Below are positions 33,561 to 45,206 of a stretch of DNA of 64,000 nt, in pieces. Source of the stretch: Inia geoffrensis (lineage: Eukaryota; Chordata; Mammalia; Artiodactyla; Iniidae); NCBI GenBank assembly GCA_036417435.1, contig CM070903.1:83755501-83819500 (forward strand), in the 5' to 3' direction. The notes under the pieces are model-generated. The model ran no database searches and had not been told where the DNA came from. It saw nothing but the letters and a program-made list of their open reading frames with translations. Position 1 is the stretch's first letter, and every line of letters starts with the position of its first letter. The position numbers and the translations under genes were made by a program.

Positions 33561-34180
33561 ACAGATTTCATTCCCTCGGATGAACCATAAATTGGAAGTA
33601 TCTCTTATGCAAATGAGCTTTCTGAAGCCTCTCTAGAACAGACCTCCTTCTTCCGTGAGGGCCAGAAGGGGTAACCTTAAGAAAAGTGTGTTCCAGTTTC
33701 CTCCTGTGCCTAATTACTGAGCTCTTTTCTTTCTAATCATCTTTATTTTAATGTAAGAGTATGGTAAATGTCAGAATGTCATGAGATGAATGAATGATCA
33801 AATTTATTTTTGCAGGGATAAAAAATGGGACCTGAAATACTTATTTCAGTCAGGTGTTCTGAAAATGATTAAATAAGAGGAATAAGAGGAGGATCTAATG
33901 TAAAATACAGCTCAAGAGGCCTAGTGCCACAGATTCAACCTGCTTATTACACTGTATGATATGAATAATTTATCACGTATTACCCTGCATTAAGTACCGT
34001 TGAGGATTCATCTGCGGTTTATTTGCAGACCACATTAACCTCTACCTGCCTCAATCTGTGTTTCCTTGTGGAAAATCTCGGCTGCTCTAGTACACACGTT
34101 AGCAAGGGCTGGACAGCAGTAACTAGACTAATTAACTAGCCCTCTCTGGGGAATTTGGGAATATAAAGTACCCATGTCAC
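33560..34180. promoter_or_regulatory. Repeat-free AT-rich block, candidate conserved noncoding element
   Basis: About 600 bases lack any recognised repeat. They hold a perfect octamer ATGCAAAT (33607-33614), many TAAT homeodomain-type cores (for example near 33712, 33966, 34125-34137) and 'ggaaaatctc'. It has no coding potential. Its regulatory role is inferred from composition only. Confidence 0.35.
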
Positions 34181-34289
34181 CTGCTTCTGGGGCATTTTTC
34201 TCCTCCTAACTTTCAAGTCCTCCCACTCTTGGGCTGTCCCCCTCCTACTGTCGTGTCCTTTCCATTTCACTTATTATGTACCCTTTCAT

Positions 34290-34710
34290 TCCTATGACAT
34301 ACACACTAGTCCAGGCCCTTGCTTCTCGTGCTGGACTCAGAGCCAAAGCCTCCCTACCAACCTCCCTCCCTGGCCAGCCCCACCCTCCAGGCTACCTTAT
34401 CTCTGACCAATGTTCCTAAAATCCGATTTTCACCCCAGCTTTTCTGGGCTTAGAAGCCTTCAGTGGAGAGTCCTTCTCAAGGACATAGACCTGCCTCCTT
34501 CACCCGGCACCCAAGGCCTTCCTGGGTCTGGCACCACCATCTTTCCAACCTCATCTCCTTCTCCTTTCCAGACACCCACCTTTTGGACAGACCAACCCTT
34601 ACATCTCTCAGAGCAGCCAGACTCTCCCCCACCTCCATCTTTGCCCGGCCCCCCTCCCCAGAGGAGATGCACCCCCTGCATCCAGCTCACCTGAAATCCC
34701 TACTGGGCCA
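34290..34710 (+). repeat. L2 remnant
   Basis: 'aatgttcctaaaatccgatt' and 'tagaagccttcagtggagag' fit the L2 central region. Confidence 0.5.
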
Positions 34711-35640
34711 CAAGCTCATCCCTCATGGCTCCAGACCGCTCTAGGCTTCTGCTTTCAGCCAGCCCTCATGCAGGTACCTCATCGAGCACCCTTGGAACGG
34801 GGACTCTAGGCTTTCTGCCTGGAGAGACTTGGAAACTGCAATCTGCTTGGAAGCAAGAGCTGAGGACTTGTCTCCAAGTTGTGGTGGGCATTCAGCTGTT
34901 TCTTTACAGATCAATTAACATAGCAACTTTTCTAAAGGGGCTTGAATTAACACTTTGCAGAAGTTGATGTACATCAACGGCCCATGTCAAAACATGTTAT
35001 TTTTATTTAGTGTTTTTTGGGGGACTGACTGATAAAGAGAAGAGCAAAATATACCTCTCCAAGCCACACTCCTTGACACTGTACTGCCCTTGAGCTATTA
35101 AAGGAAGTGTAAGAGGCAAACCCACAAACAAATCTTTTGTATAGAAAAACACAATTTACAAAGTGTACCTAGTAGGTGTCCGAATTACTCACAAAATGGT
35201 ATGACTCCAACTTTTGGAACCATTTATTTGCCTCATTTTCTGCCATCTTATTTGGTTTTCCAGATGTCTTAGAATGTGTTTCCTGCTCGTTCCCAATGCA
35301 GGAACCCTCTGGGACAGGAAAGCAAGCTCACAAGGAATGCACAACCTGTCTGCTCCTTCCATGTCCCCTGATGAGCCTGCTCCAGAGCCTCTAGGGCCTC
35401 CACCCCTGTATTCTCCCTACTCAGCTCACTTTACAGGGCCACCCTCCTGTTTGCTTCCTTTACTCCCACTGGAGACAATTACAGACTTATCTTATACTTA
35501 AGGATCTCAACAGCATTTTTCCTTTCTCCATTTTCCAGCTGGGTCTCTTATCTCAAATCCCTTACAGAAGGAGATAAGCATTGAACAACTGGGAGAATGA
35601 AGTCCCTTGCACATCCTTGCCGGTGTAATAATATCAGTAA
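34711..35640. other. Intergenic, mostly unique
   Basis: The segment 34870-35180 is AT-rich and repeat-poor ('gatcaattaacatagcaact' and 'catcaacggcccatgtcaaa') and could be conserved noncoding DNA. No gene is supported. Confidence 0.35.
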
Positions 35641-35790
35641 GGCCCATTATTAGCCCTTCATGAACCTTGTATCACATCAGCTCTGAGGTTCAGGGGGTAA
35701 TGTGACCCACCCAGGTTATGCAGCTGTTGGTGTGTACCACCCTTTCAACAGGACTTTTAGGTCACCTTGGAGGACCCCGTGTTTCTGACT
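35640..35790 (-). repeat. MIR-like fragment (reverse)
   Basis: 'gtgacccacccaggttatgc' and 'gctctgaggttcagggggta' fit a decayed reverse MIR. Confidence 0.5.
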
Positions 35791-36609
35791 GAGCCAGGCT
35801 CAAAGCTGAAGTTTACACACTCCCACTGTAAGTGACTTTCACCAGTACTGACCTACATACCTGCCTGAAGGACAGAACAGGGACAGGTTTGTGAGCCCAA
35901 ACAGGATGGGTGGCGGCTTTCAAGTAGCTCCTCTCCATGGTGAGTAGCTCATCTTCTATGCAGGGAGTGCATTGGAGAACTGCTTTGCAGTCCTCCCCTC
36001 GCATGGAGGCCTCATCAACTTCCTAGTCACACGGATTACTGCCCCATTCACTTCCTGCCCAGACTCATTTCCAGCTGCAGCCTCAGCCCACAGGCCCATC
36101 AGGCACCTGGGAAACAGCTGCAGGTGACCCAGATAGTTTGCGTCAAGGCCAGCCCAGCCCAGCCTGCAAGGAGCAATTCATGGAACCCAAAGCTCTCACC
36201 AGGAGAAACAGTCCCAGGGGCTCTCACCAGCTGGTCAGGGAGCTAGAGGCATGCAGTCAGCTGCCCTAGGGCCACCCTGTGGGTCTAGGAGACAGTCAAT
36301 CCCAGGACTGCAGCAACCAGACAGATCCAGAGACGTGCCATCTCCAGGGTGGTCAATCAATCTGTACTTGGATGGGGCCACTAGCTCACATGCGGCACCC
36401 TGGCCTCGCTGCTCAGCAACTTAATTCAGCATCTGAACAGTCAGAATGATACATAGACTAAGAAGACTTATTCACCATCAAGGAAGCAAATTGGAGTAAT
36501 CCAGAAATCTCAATGAATTCTCTGCACTGGAAGAAAGGATTAAAATCCAAGCAAGGTGGAGGACTGCAATAGGAAAAAACCCTCAAGTGTGGCAAGAGAA
36601 ACTATAATT
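35791..36609. other. Intergenic, no recognised element
   Basis: Unique DNA with GC-rich patches around 36060-36400. No gene is supported. Confidence 0.4.
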
Positions 36610-36624
36610 AAAATAGCAAATTGC

Positions 36625-36837
36625 GGGCTTCCCTGGTGGCACAGTGGTTGAGAGTCCGCCTGCCGAGGCAGGGGACGCGGGTTCGTGCCCCGGTCCGGGA
36701 GGATCCCGCATGCTGCGGAGTGGCTGGGCCAGTGAGCCATGGCCGCTGAGCCTGCGTGTCCAGAGCCTGTGCTCCGCAACGGGAGAAACCACAGCGGAGA
36801 GAGGCCTGCGTACCGCAAAAAAAAAAAAAAAAAAAAA
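36625..36837 (+). mobile_element. CHR-family SINE (short type), young-looking
   Basis: This copy is close to the shared pattern of the short CHR type, with a 24-base uninterrupted A tail and a perfect 15-bp target duplication aaaatagcaaattgc (36610-36624 and 36838-36852). These signs point to a recent insertion. Confidence 0.95.
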
Positions 36838-37131
36838 AAAATAGCAAATTGCAATTTTGAGGTGAGGAGAGGTTAGATGAGTGTAAAGACCAAGGGACAT
36901 CCACTGAAGCAACTGACAGAAATGATTCCCAGGGATGTTTTGGGGAGAAAAATCCATCTGGAAACAGAGAAAAGGAAATGAAACAAGAATTGGCTGCATT
37001 ATTTAAAGATTTCCATGGTGGGGGTAGGGCAGGGGACATTCAGGAGAGAGGAGGTTAAGAGAGAAGAGAATGGAATTGCTCTACCAAAGGGGATTAAAAG
37101 AATCACAAGGGCTTTTTAAAATGACTCAAGC

Positions 37132-37157
37132 AAAAAAAAAAAAAAAAAAAAAAAAAA
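37132..37157 (+). repeat. Poly(A) run
   Basis: 26 consecutive A with no recognisable SINE body or AATAAA upstream. Confidence 0.9.
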
Positions 37158-37210
37158 GGATGCAAATAATTCTAGGCTGCGAAATTAATGGCAGCCAAGA
37201 TTCTTAGTTC

Positions 37211-37531
37211 TTTTTTTTTTTTTTTTTTGGCTGCGTTGGGTCTTTTTTTCGCTGAGCACAGGCTTTCTCTAGTTGCGGAGAGCGGGAGCCACTCTTCATT
37301 GCGGTGCAAGGGCCCCTCATTGCAGTGGCTTCTCTTGTTGCAGAGCACGGGCTCTAGGCTGCATGGGCTTCAGTAGTTGTGGCTCGTGGGCTCTAGAGCA
37401 CAGGCTCAGTAGTTGTGGTGCACAGGCTTAGTTGCTCTGCGGCATGTGGGATCTTCCCGGACCAGGGATGGAACCCGTGTCCCCTGCATTGGCAGGCGGA
37501 TTTTTAGCCACTGTGCCACCAGGGAAGTCCC
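37211..37531 (-). mobile_element. CHR-family SINE (long type)
   Basis: Reverse long body from poly(T) through 'ggctgcgttgggtctttttt' to 'gccaccagggaagtcc'. It is flanked by cttagttc at 37203-37210 and 37532-37539. Confidence 0.92.
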
Positions 37532-37854
37532 CTTAGTTCATTCTTTAAATCTGCTTAACAGGAAAAATGAAGGAGAGATATTTGTATGCTTGGGGAGTGA
37601 TGGAGTCCTTGAAAATGCAGTTCTATAGAGCACTGACAAAACCAAACGCACGACAGAGAATATGTGTCCTGGGATAGGACAGAGCTGGCAGGAAAATCAG
37701 GCTCCGTGGCGGGGCCCGGGGCAATCTGCTTACATAAAAATACCTGACATTCCCTCCCTTGAATATTTGGCTTCCCAAATATGTGACTCCTTCATGGAAG
37801 TCTCCACATCATGTCCAGAAATCGGCAAAGTCTAAAGATACTCTTGTAACATAT

Positions 37855-38060
37855 CACATCGGAATTAGGAGGCTTGGGTTTGAATCTTAGTGCCGTCACT
37901 TACCAGCTTTGTGACCTTGGGTCAGTTACTTAACCTCTCTGAGTTTCATCACTTTATAGGACCGTGGTGAGGACTAAATGGGATTAAATACGAGCAAGTA
38001 CCTGTCATAGTGTTGGGTCCATGGTAGGCTATCAGTGAAGGTTCATTGAATCTAAATCCC
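37855..38060 (+). repeat. MIR, nearly complete
   Basis: 'gcttgggtttgaatcttagt', 'accagctttgtgaccttggg', 'cagttacttaacctctctga' and 'gtgaggactaaatgggatta' are clear MIR blocks. Confidence 0.85.
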
Positions 38061-39305
38061 TCACCTCTTGTCAATTTCTTTGGTCCAAAGGACCTTCTTC
38101 ATTGAGTCCTGTCCTTGGAACACACTGCTTCCATTTTAGAACTCATTAGAAAACACATAGTCCTAGAATCCCGGGGGGAGGTACAAGTCACTCCGAGCCC
38201 CAGCAGAGTCTTCACATCCTCTCTCATCTAAATGTCGACATGCACAGTAATCCGCCCTGTTGGTCCAGCAGGCCGCTGCACACAGCCCCTCACACTCAAG
38301 CCCACCTCTGTGCTTTACCACACTGAGGCTCTCTCTTCAGCCCAGCTCTTTCCCCTCAGTCTTTTCCAGCTCCTTCCCAGAGGCAATCCCCCACCCTTGT
38401 GAGATGTCTGTACATCCTGGGGCCCAGGCTCACCCTGAGGGAGCCCAGCAGGTGGGATTGATGCCCTGGTCTTTCCCTGTGAGAGAGGCTGTGGGGAGAA
38501 GAGAGAGGGAGAACAGTTGGGAAACAAACCAGATTTCTAAGCAGAGATGATGGGACTTAGGCCCTGGGGCAGCAGTGGGATTGTTGAGACAGTCTGGGGA
38601 GGGGTGTCAGCAGGACCCCTTGATGAACTAGCTCTGGGTCAGGAGGATGAGAGGGGAGTCTAAGTAGATCCACATACCCCCTTGGCCAGGGACACAAGGT
38701 CTCTCTCTCCAGGGCTGGCAGTGGTGGATGATTTCCCAGGTACTACCTGGGCTGTGCCCTGCAGCTGTCGGCCACATTACCCTGCCTGTTTTTAAATAGC
38801 TGCACCGGATTTTTCATTCTTCTTTAACAAGGACCTGAGACCTACAGCTTGTGCTTGGCTGTGGAAGACGAGGCTCCTCCTGCGGCTGTGCTCCCCACCC
38901 TGAGGCTGGCCTACCTTGCTGTGGCTCTAAGGATCACGTCCAGAGGGCCTTTTAGTGCTCACCCTATGCTCCGGAGCTTGAAGCTAACTACATTCCTGGG
39001 AGCAGCAAAGAGGAAGTTAAACATCCCTTGTTTTCATCACTTCCCAGTGTGTGATGAGAATGGGATATAGTCACCAGGCCCAGGACTCTCCAGTTTGCAT
39101 TTGCCCCATGAGGCCCACCCAGCATCACTGTGCAGCTCTGGAAGAAGAGAAGTCTGCTCCCTGGGGGATGGGAGAGAACTGTTCAAACTTCTACCTTACC
39201 AACCCTTTGGTGGCAGAGGTGGACACCAACCATCACCGGTAACCCTCGCCTGATATACCCACCTCCCCCTGGCTGTCTGGTCCAGATGGAGTAGTTTGGA
39301 AACTG
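38061..39305. other. Intergenic, no recognised gene
   Basis: GC-richer unique DNA. Several short overlapping frames exist with no known protein and no splice-supported exon. Confidence 0.4.
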
Positions 39306-39475
39306 CACAAATCAAATGAGTCAATTACAAGACTGTGACTTGGAGCAAATCACTGATCATCTCTGAGCCTCAGTGTGTTCATCTGTAAAATAAGGACAAT
39401 TATACATACCTCATGAGACTGTCAGTAGGATAAACTAGAATATGCAAGTGCAACCTTTTGGTAAACTATAAACCC
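39305..39475 (+). repeat. MIR fragment
   Basis: 'gacttggagcaaatcactga', 'tctgagcctcagtgtgttca' and 'ctgtaaaataaggacaatta' are MIR blocks. Confidence 0.8.
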
Positions 39476-39502
39476 CAAATAAGAGAACCTTAATAATTGA
39501 GT

Positions 39503-39642
39503 GCCGATCTGGCTTTTAAAAATGCTTTGTCAAAACCCTTTGGGAAGCCCACGATTTTTTAGGGCATGAGCCACCCACCTCCTTGCAAGGTCTGCAATAA
39601 ACCTTTTTCTACTCCAAAAAATAATAATAAAAAAATAAATAA
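39503..39642 (+). mobile_element. Short poly(A)-tailed retrocopy, source not identified
   Basis: A 12-bp perfect duplication taataattgagt (39491-39502 and 39643-39654) brackets a 112-base body with AATAAA at 39596-39601, a cleavage-like end 'ctactcc' at 39614, and an A-rich tail with scattered T. This is the hallmark of LINE-driven retroposition of a polyadenylated RNA. The 3' end ('cctgcaataaacctttttct'-like) resembles the R region of a retroviral LTR, so the source RNA may have ended in an LTR. Confidence 0.7.
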
Positions 39643-39719
39643 TAATAATTGAGTACTTACGCATAGCCCAGGAAACATGTCAGCCCATACCACTTCAGGA
39701 GTCTTTCTTAGGCTCCTTG

Positions 39720-39880
39720 CCTAAGCCTACTTTGTACCCTAAGCTTACCTCTCTAATAGCACTAATCAACCTGTATTCTAATTCTTGCTTTGCATATCAA
39801 TCTCCTACAGTCTACTGACCACTCAGTTTCCTGGCCCACAGCAGGGGGCTCAGTACAAATTTGCTGAAGGAATAGGCTGA
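39720..39880 (+). repeat. L2 3' fragment
   Basis: 'tctaatagcactaatcaacc' and 'cacagcagggggctcagtac' match a decayed L2 tail. Confidence 0.55.
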
Positions 39881-39920
39881 GGCCCTGGAAAGCGGGACGT
39901 GAAGATATGGCCAGATACGG

Positions 39921-39934
39921 CCACCAGGGGGCAA
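39921..39934 (+). promoter_or_regulatory. Candidate CTCF site
   Basis: CCACCAGGGGGCAA matches 13 of 14 positions of CCRSYAGRKGGYRS. It lies outside any recognised repeat. Confidence 0.4.
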
Positions 39935-40364
39935 TCAAATCCTTCCCAAGCAGGTCAACTTGAGTCATTGTGGAGGCCCTTCTCAGAGGAAGAGGGAGAG
40001 CTCTTTCAAGAATTGCTCTCTTGTGGGTAAAGGCCAGGGCCTAGCACCTGGGCTACGAATTCTCTTTGTGTCTGACATCAGCTCTGTACAAAGACAGGAC
40101 CATATGTACCATGGTGTTCAGAGTCCCTGTGTCTGTCCAAGATGACCCTGGAGGAACCAGACTCTGCTGCGGGTGTGGGAACTGATGAGCTCTGCTGACA
40201 GGGTCCGAGGGCCAGTGTATGTGTTGCGTGCATGCATACATGCTAGTCCCTGAATGATGTGTTTTTGAGAGCTCTTGGCCCCTCCCCTCCGTGGAGATCT
40301 GGCCATCCACCTACCCTCATAAGCAGCGTTGCAGAAAAGGACCAGAGAGCACCGAGACCTGGGA

Positions 40365-40515
40365 TGTAGGTCTGGTCCACCAACTGACCCACCCTCTGTG
40401 TGGCCTGAGCGAGTAGCTTCTCCTCACTGGGCCTCAGTTTCCTCACCTGAGAAATGACAGCACCAGGCTAGGTGGCTAAGGGCCTTTCTAGCTCTGACCT
40501 TCATTCCCTGTGTCT
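40365..40515 (+). repeat. MIR fragment
   Basis: 'tcactgggcctcagtttcct' followed by 'cacctgagaaatgacagcac' is a MIR core. Confidence 0.75.
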
Positions 40516-41655
40516 CTGAGGTGAGGGCTGGTTCAAGTTCAAGGGCTCCAGGTAACCTTGAGGATTCTCAGACTGAGTTAGAACCTGAATCCTCAGGATG
40601 GGCCTCTGCTACCTCTGGCTTCCTATCAGGAAAATACCCAGACTCACTTCAGTGGTCACATACTGAATGCTGCCTTGGGCTCAGAGAGGAATGCTTTCAA
40701 ATACCTGTGGGGATGCTGTCACTTGCCTTTCTGTCTGTGGAGGTTTCCCAGGTGGGACACTGGCAACAGGCAGAGCCTAGGGCCTCCGTCTCTTGGGGCC
40801 TCTTCTCTCTGGGACCCCACCCTCGTCCCCTCCTTTCACCTTCAGGCAGAACAGGCCAGACAGATGAGAATCTACCCAAGCACAGGCTGCTGTTGAAATA
40901 AAGGCAGAGATGTTTCTTTATAATTTTCCCCTTGAAATAAACCCAGACTTAAGAACAACAGAAACACGCAAAATGTGTTTTTAGTGGAACCCAGATGGAG
41001 GGCTGGAAGCCCAGCGGGCTGTCTCCGTAGAGGGTTCTTGCCTCTGGAATTCTATCCTCTCCCCCATCCCCCCTCAGGAACACCCCCAGCCCTCGTCCTG
41101 GGGCTCTCCAGCCTGGGGCCCGCTCCCTCAGGCCATCTCCTTGAGGCTGTTTCCAGGTGGGCAGAGGGCTCCCGCCATCCACCATCACCCTCTGGACAGA
41201 AGGCTGAGTCTGGCATCTAGAAAGATCTGTGGTTTTAGAGATTTGGGGGAGGGGAGTGGGGACCAGGACCAGCTCAATCCAAACACCTGGATCTGCCGAA
41301 ATACAACAAAGAGAGTGAGTTAAGACATCTGAAAAAAATACTCTGAGGAATTCCGCTCACCCACATGGCCCACTGCTTCTCATTAACCAGCTCCAGTTCT
41401 CCATATTAACATATGCAAATCCAGCCCTGGACTGGGGGACTGAGGATACAAAGGCAAGTCCTGACAACCCCCTTCCACCCCCAAATTGGTCAAAGAGTCC
41501 CCTGTGGGATGAAGAAATCTCACCAGTTCCATTTTGGTTTCGCTGAAGCAACCGTCTTGAGAGTTGTAGCCACAGGATGGTCATTCCTTGAGGGGAAACA
41601 GATGAGAGGAGTTACAAGGGAGAATTAGGGAAATTGATCCTGTAGCAGCTGCCTC
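40516..41655. other. Intergenic, no recognised gene
   Basis: GC-rich unique DNA with no splice-supported exon. Open frames up to 126 codons show no known protein. Confidence 0.4.
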
Positions 41656-41659
41656 GTTT

Positions 41660-41760
41660 ATGAAGTGGTACTGGTCATTTTTCAACAAATATTCCTGGAT
41701 GCCCACCATCTACCATGGACTGTACTGGGCTCTGGGGACATAGATATAAACCTATGTCGG
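41660..41760 (-). repeat. L2 tail (reverse)
   Basis: 'tcaacaaatattcctggatg' followed by 'gtactgggctctggggacat' fits the reverse L2 end. Confidence 0.7.
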
Positions 41761-43325
41761 GGGGTGGGAGTGGTCCCTGACCCTCAAAAGTGACATTTGG
41801 GCGAGAAATACAGACTTCGGAGTTATCAGCGTAGGTGTGGTAGATGAGTTTCCTGGGGAGAGGAGTGGAGGACTGAGACCCATTTTGTAGGAAGGGGGGA
41901 AATTTGGGCTTCCCAAACCATTCATAGTTTCCTGTTTCACTACCTCTTAAGGGCACTCCTGGCTAGGCTCTTCCGCGAGCAACTTTCTCTCTCTTACTGC
42001 CCCCTCTTTCCCTGTCTGTTTTTTCTGTAGGGTGATTAGAATTGAATAGCAGTAGTGAGGATGGCATGAGGACTGGGACAGTGACCCCCTAGTGCCCCAG
42101 CTCCTAGCTCCCTGCCCAGCGCAGCGTGGGCCCTCAGTAGGGAGGCCCTCGGTAGAGTTTGTCGCCTGAGTAGAGGAAGGAAGGAAGGAGGAACCAGGCT
42201 AGGGTTCCATTTGTCGGCTGGCTTCAGGCCTGTGCTGGGCCTTACTCCTGCTTTGAAAGGGGAGGGAGCGCGGGAGAATGAACGGGGGCCCTGCCAAGGC
42301 CCAGGGCCTGCGGGAAGGCTGGAGTCCTGTCTGAGCTTTGCCTCCCATTTCCAGCCGTGACTCTTGGACCGAGTGAGACCGTGTGCTCTCCCCGGGGACC
42401 TTCAGACCTGAGCCCTGCTCCATATGCATTGCGGAGCAGGCCAAGAGTGGAAGGAAGTGCCCAGACAGAGGGAGACAGAGTATTAAAATTCCACCGACAA
42501 TACCACGGGAGGGAGTTTAGAGTTCCTTACTGACCGTAAGCCCTTTCTCCTGGCAGGTCTTGGAATACATCACTCTGGGCTCTCCCGGAGCAGCTGACAC
42601 ATCGCAGTAACGCTCCTCCAGAAATCAGGGTCTGCTGATTGCAGCGGGGTCGGGAAGGCAAAAGCTGGGAGGAACTGAAATGGCCCCTGTCTCCTCCGAC
42701 TTCAGAGACCCAGGGCAGGCGGCCGGCTCGATGGAGGCCCATCGACAGGCTGTGTCAAGGGCAGCGCTGTGACTCCCAGCCGAGCCCTGAGCCCAGAAGG
42801 TGGTTTGTTAACTGTCGGCCTCTGGGTGGAATTCTGCTCACCTGGCGAATAGAATAGAACTCGTTTTGTGTCAACTGAAAGCTCTGAGTGGCATGTTGCA
42901 TGTGTGTCTTATTAATAAAAAGGAGAAAATGGAGTCAATATTACTGCATAATTGCAGTTTGTTTGCTAGGCCTAAATCTTTCATGCCCAGGTATGGGGGG
43001 GTGGGGCAGGGGGAGAAAATAAAAGGGGACCTTGATCTGAACCTCTCGGGAACCACCTGTGTAGGCGGCACCTTGGGAAAGACCGAACCGGTACCTTAGG
43101 AGCCCCAGAGCAGCAAGCGTGGGCAGCAAAATGCACACCTCTTTGCCTACCAGACTGTACCACAGCCCTGGCGCCAGCTCCAGAAGGTCAGGTGAGCGTA
43201 AGCAAGGCCCTTCCCTCCTGGAGCTCTGTTTCTTTCTTTTTTTTTTTTCTCAGGAAATCAGTGCTCATATTCCTGCCCTGCTTGTCTCATAAGTTTGTCC
43301 TGAGAATTAAATGACAAATGACCTC
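41761..43325. other. Intergenic, mostly unique; weak CTCF-like site
   Basis: A minus-strand CTCF-like motif (gtgaccccctagtgcc, 42081-42096) matches about 12 of 14 consensus positions. The segment 42830-42990 is AT-richer and repeat-poor. No gene is supported. Confidence 0.35.
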
Positions 43326-43329
43326 CATC

Positions 43330-43500
43330 GTGGATTCTTCCTTTCATTCATTCAGTCAACAGTCATCTGCCCAGGTATGTTTTGGGACAGACACTGTGCT
43401 GGGTAATGAGATGCAAAAAGGAATAAAATGCAAACGCTGCCTTCAAGGAGCCCACAGTCTAGTGGGGGCCACACAGAGCAAAAGATAAGATGTGGTATAA
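43330..43500 (-). repeat. L2 tail (reverse)
   Basis: 'tcattcattcagtcaacagt', 'cactgtgctgggtaatgaga' and 'aaggagcccacagtctagtg' are a clear reverse L2 end. Confidence 0.8.
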
Positions 43501-44186
43501 TATGGGAGACCCTAGAGGCATGTGGTGCTTTGGAAAGCCAGAGGAAGGGCATGCCACTCGCCTGGTATAGGGAGAGCTTTGGAACAGTGATGCTTACCTG
43601 TAAAAAGGCGAGCAGGGAAGTTGGAAATATATCACACGATTTCCAAAATGGACATGCTCATGGTGTGTGTGACCTTGAAGGCAGACCTGGATGCTCCAGT
43701 CTGAATATAATGATTGATGTGCATTTTATGACCACGATTGCCCAGGGAGGCTGTAAAAAAAGGAGGACATGGGGCCAAGGGGACTTTTTGCCGGGCTGCT
43801 TTGCCCCATGTGGAGGACAGCACCCCCAACTGTCTCCTTGAGTCATTCACACACACCCCCAAGGCTGCTACGGATAAAAGCTTTTTCTCAGACCAGAACC
43901 TCCACATGAGTAGGAGGCCCCAGGTTGGCCGTTAAAATGTGATCTCTTAGGCTTGTCAGAGAGGAGATTAAGAGGGGAGATTGACCAGTTTTAAGATGGC
44001 GGACCCCACATGGACACAGGCAGGAAGCCAGGCCAAGTGTATATAAATTGCTTCAGCCCTTAAAGATAAGAGCAGACCTAAGAACAGCGCTAAGGTAGAA
44101 GACACCCATACTTAGGAAGCATGCCCATCCTTATGCTATTGACATTTTCTGTAATTATTTTCTTTTTGGTCTCCTTTAATAGTAAA
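43501..44186. other. Intergenic, with a promoter-like patch
   Basis: It contains a YY1-type AAGATGGCGG (43993-44002) and, 38 bases downstream, a TATATAAA (44040-44047). Together they resemble a TATA promoter or LTR fragment. No open frame follows. The sequence resumes after the L1 at 45221. Confidence 0.35.
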
Positions 44187-44200
44187 TAAGGTTATTTTTT

Positions 44201-45206
44201 ATTTTTATTGAGGTATAATTGACATATAAAAATATATTCATTCCAGATGTACAACATAATGATTCAATATTTGTATATACTGTGAAATGATCACAGTAAG
44301 TCTAGTTAACATCCATCACCTCATGGTTACAATTTTTTTTTCTTGTGATGGGAACTTTCAAGGTCTACTCTTAGCAAATTTCAAATATACAATACAGCAT
44401 TGTTAACTATAGTCACCATGCTGTATATTACATCCCATGACTTATTTATTTTATAACTGAAAGTTTGTACCTTTTGATCCCCTTCACCCAGTTCAGTTTT
44501 ATTTTGTTTTATTCTTTGTTCACTTGTTTTTAGACTGTACATATATGTGAGATCATATAGTATTTATCTTTCTCTGTCTGACTTCACTTAGCATAATATC
44601 CTTACTTTTTCTTTTGCTGGCTGAATAATATTCCATGGTATATATGTACACCACATTTTCTTTTTTTTTTAACAAATGTATTTATTTATTTATTTTTATT
44701 TTTGGCTGTGTTGGGTCTTTGTTGCTGCGTGTGGGCTTTCTCTAGTTGAGATGAGCAGGGGCTACTCTTCCTTGTGGTGTGCGGGCTTCTTACTGCGGTG
44801 GCTTCTCTTGTTGTGTAGCACGGGCTCTAGGCGCGCTGGCTTCAGTAGTTGTGGCACGCAGGCTCAGTAGTTGTGGCTCACGGGCTTAGTTGCTCAGCGG
44901 CATGTGGAATCTTCCCGGAGCAGGGCTCGAACCCGTGTCCCCTGCATTGGCAGGTGGATTCTTAACCACTGTTCCACCAGGGAAGTCCCCACCACATTTT
45001 CTTTATCCATTCATCTATCAATGGACACTTAGGTTGTTTCTGTGTCTTGGCTATTATAAATAATGTTGCTATGAACATGGGGGTGCATTTATCCTTTTGA
45101 GTTAGTGTTTTTGTTTCCTTTGGGTAAATACCCAGAAGTAGAATTGCTGGATCATATGGTAGTTCTATTTTTAATTTTTTGAGAAACCTCCATACCGTTT
45201 TCAAAG
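44201..45206 (-). mobile_element. L1, 5'-truncated, with a SINE inside
   Basis: On the minus strand the right part reads as the decayed C-terminal end of L1 ORF2 (frames include 'LLGIYPKETKTLTQKDK'). The left part is the L1 3'UTR ('attgaggtataattgacata', 'aagtctagttaacatccatc'). A 14-bp perfect target duplication taaggttatttttt (44187-44200 and 45207-45220) defines the insertion. Only the last ~680 bases of L1 were copied. It cannot encode a working protein. Confidence 0.9.
44663..44990 (-). mobile_element. CHR-family SINE (long type) inserted in L1
   Basis: Reverse long CHR body ending 'ccaccagggaagtcccc', bounded by a perfect 13-bp duplication accacattttctt (44650-44662 and 44991-45003) of the L1 sequence. 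It therefore came after the L1. Confidence 0.94.

Noticed and set aside
44962..45204. L1 ORF2-like 80-codon frame
   Set aside because: It is the decayed C-terminal end of a 5'-truncated L1, not a working gene.
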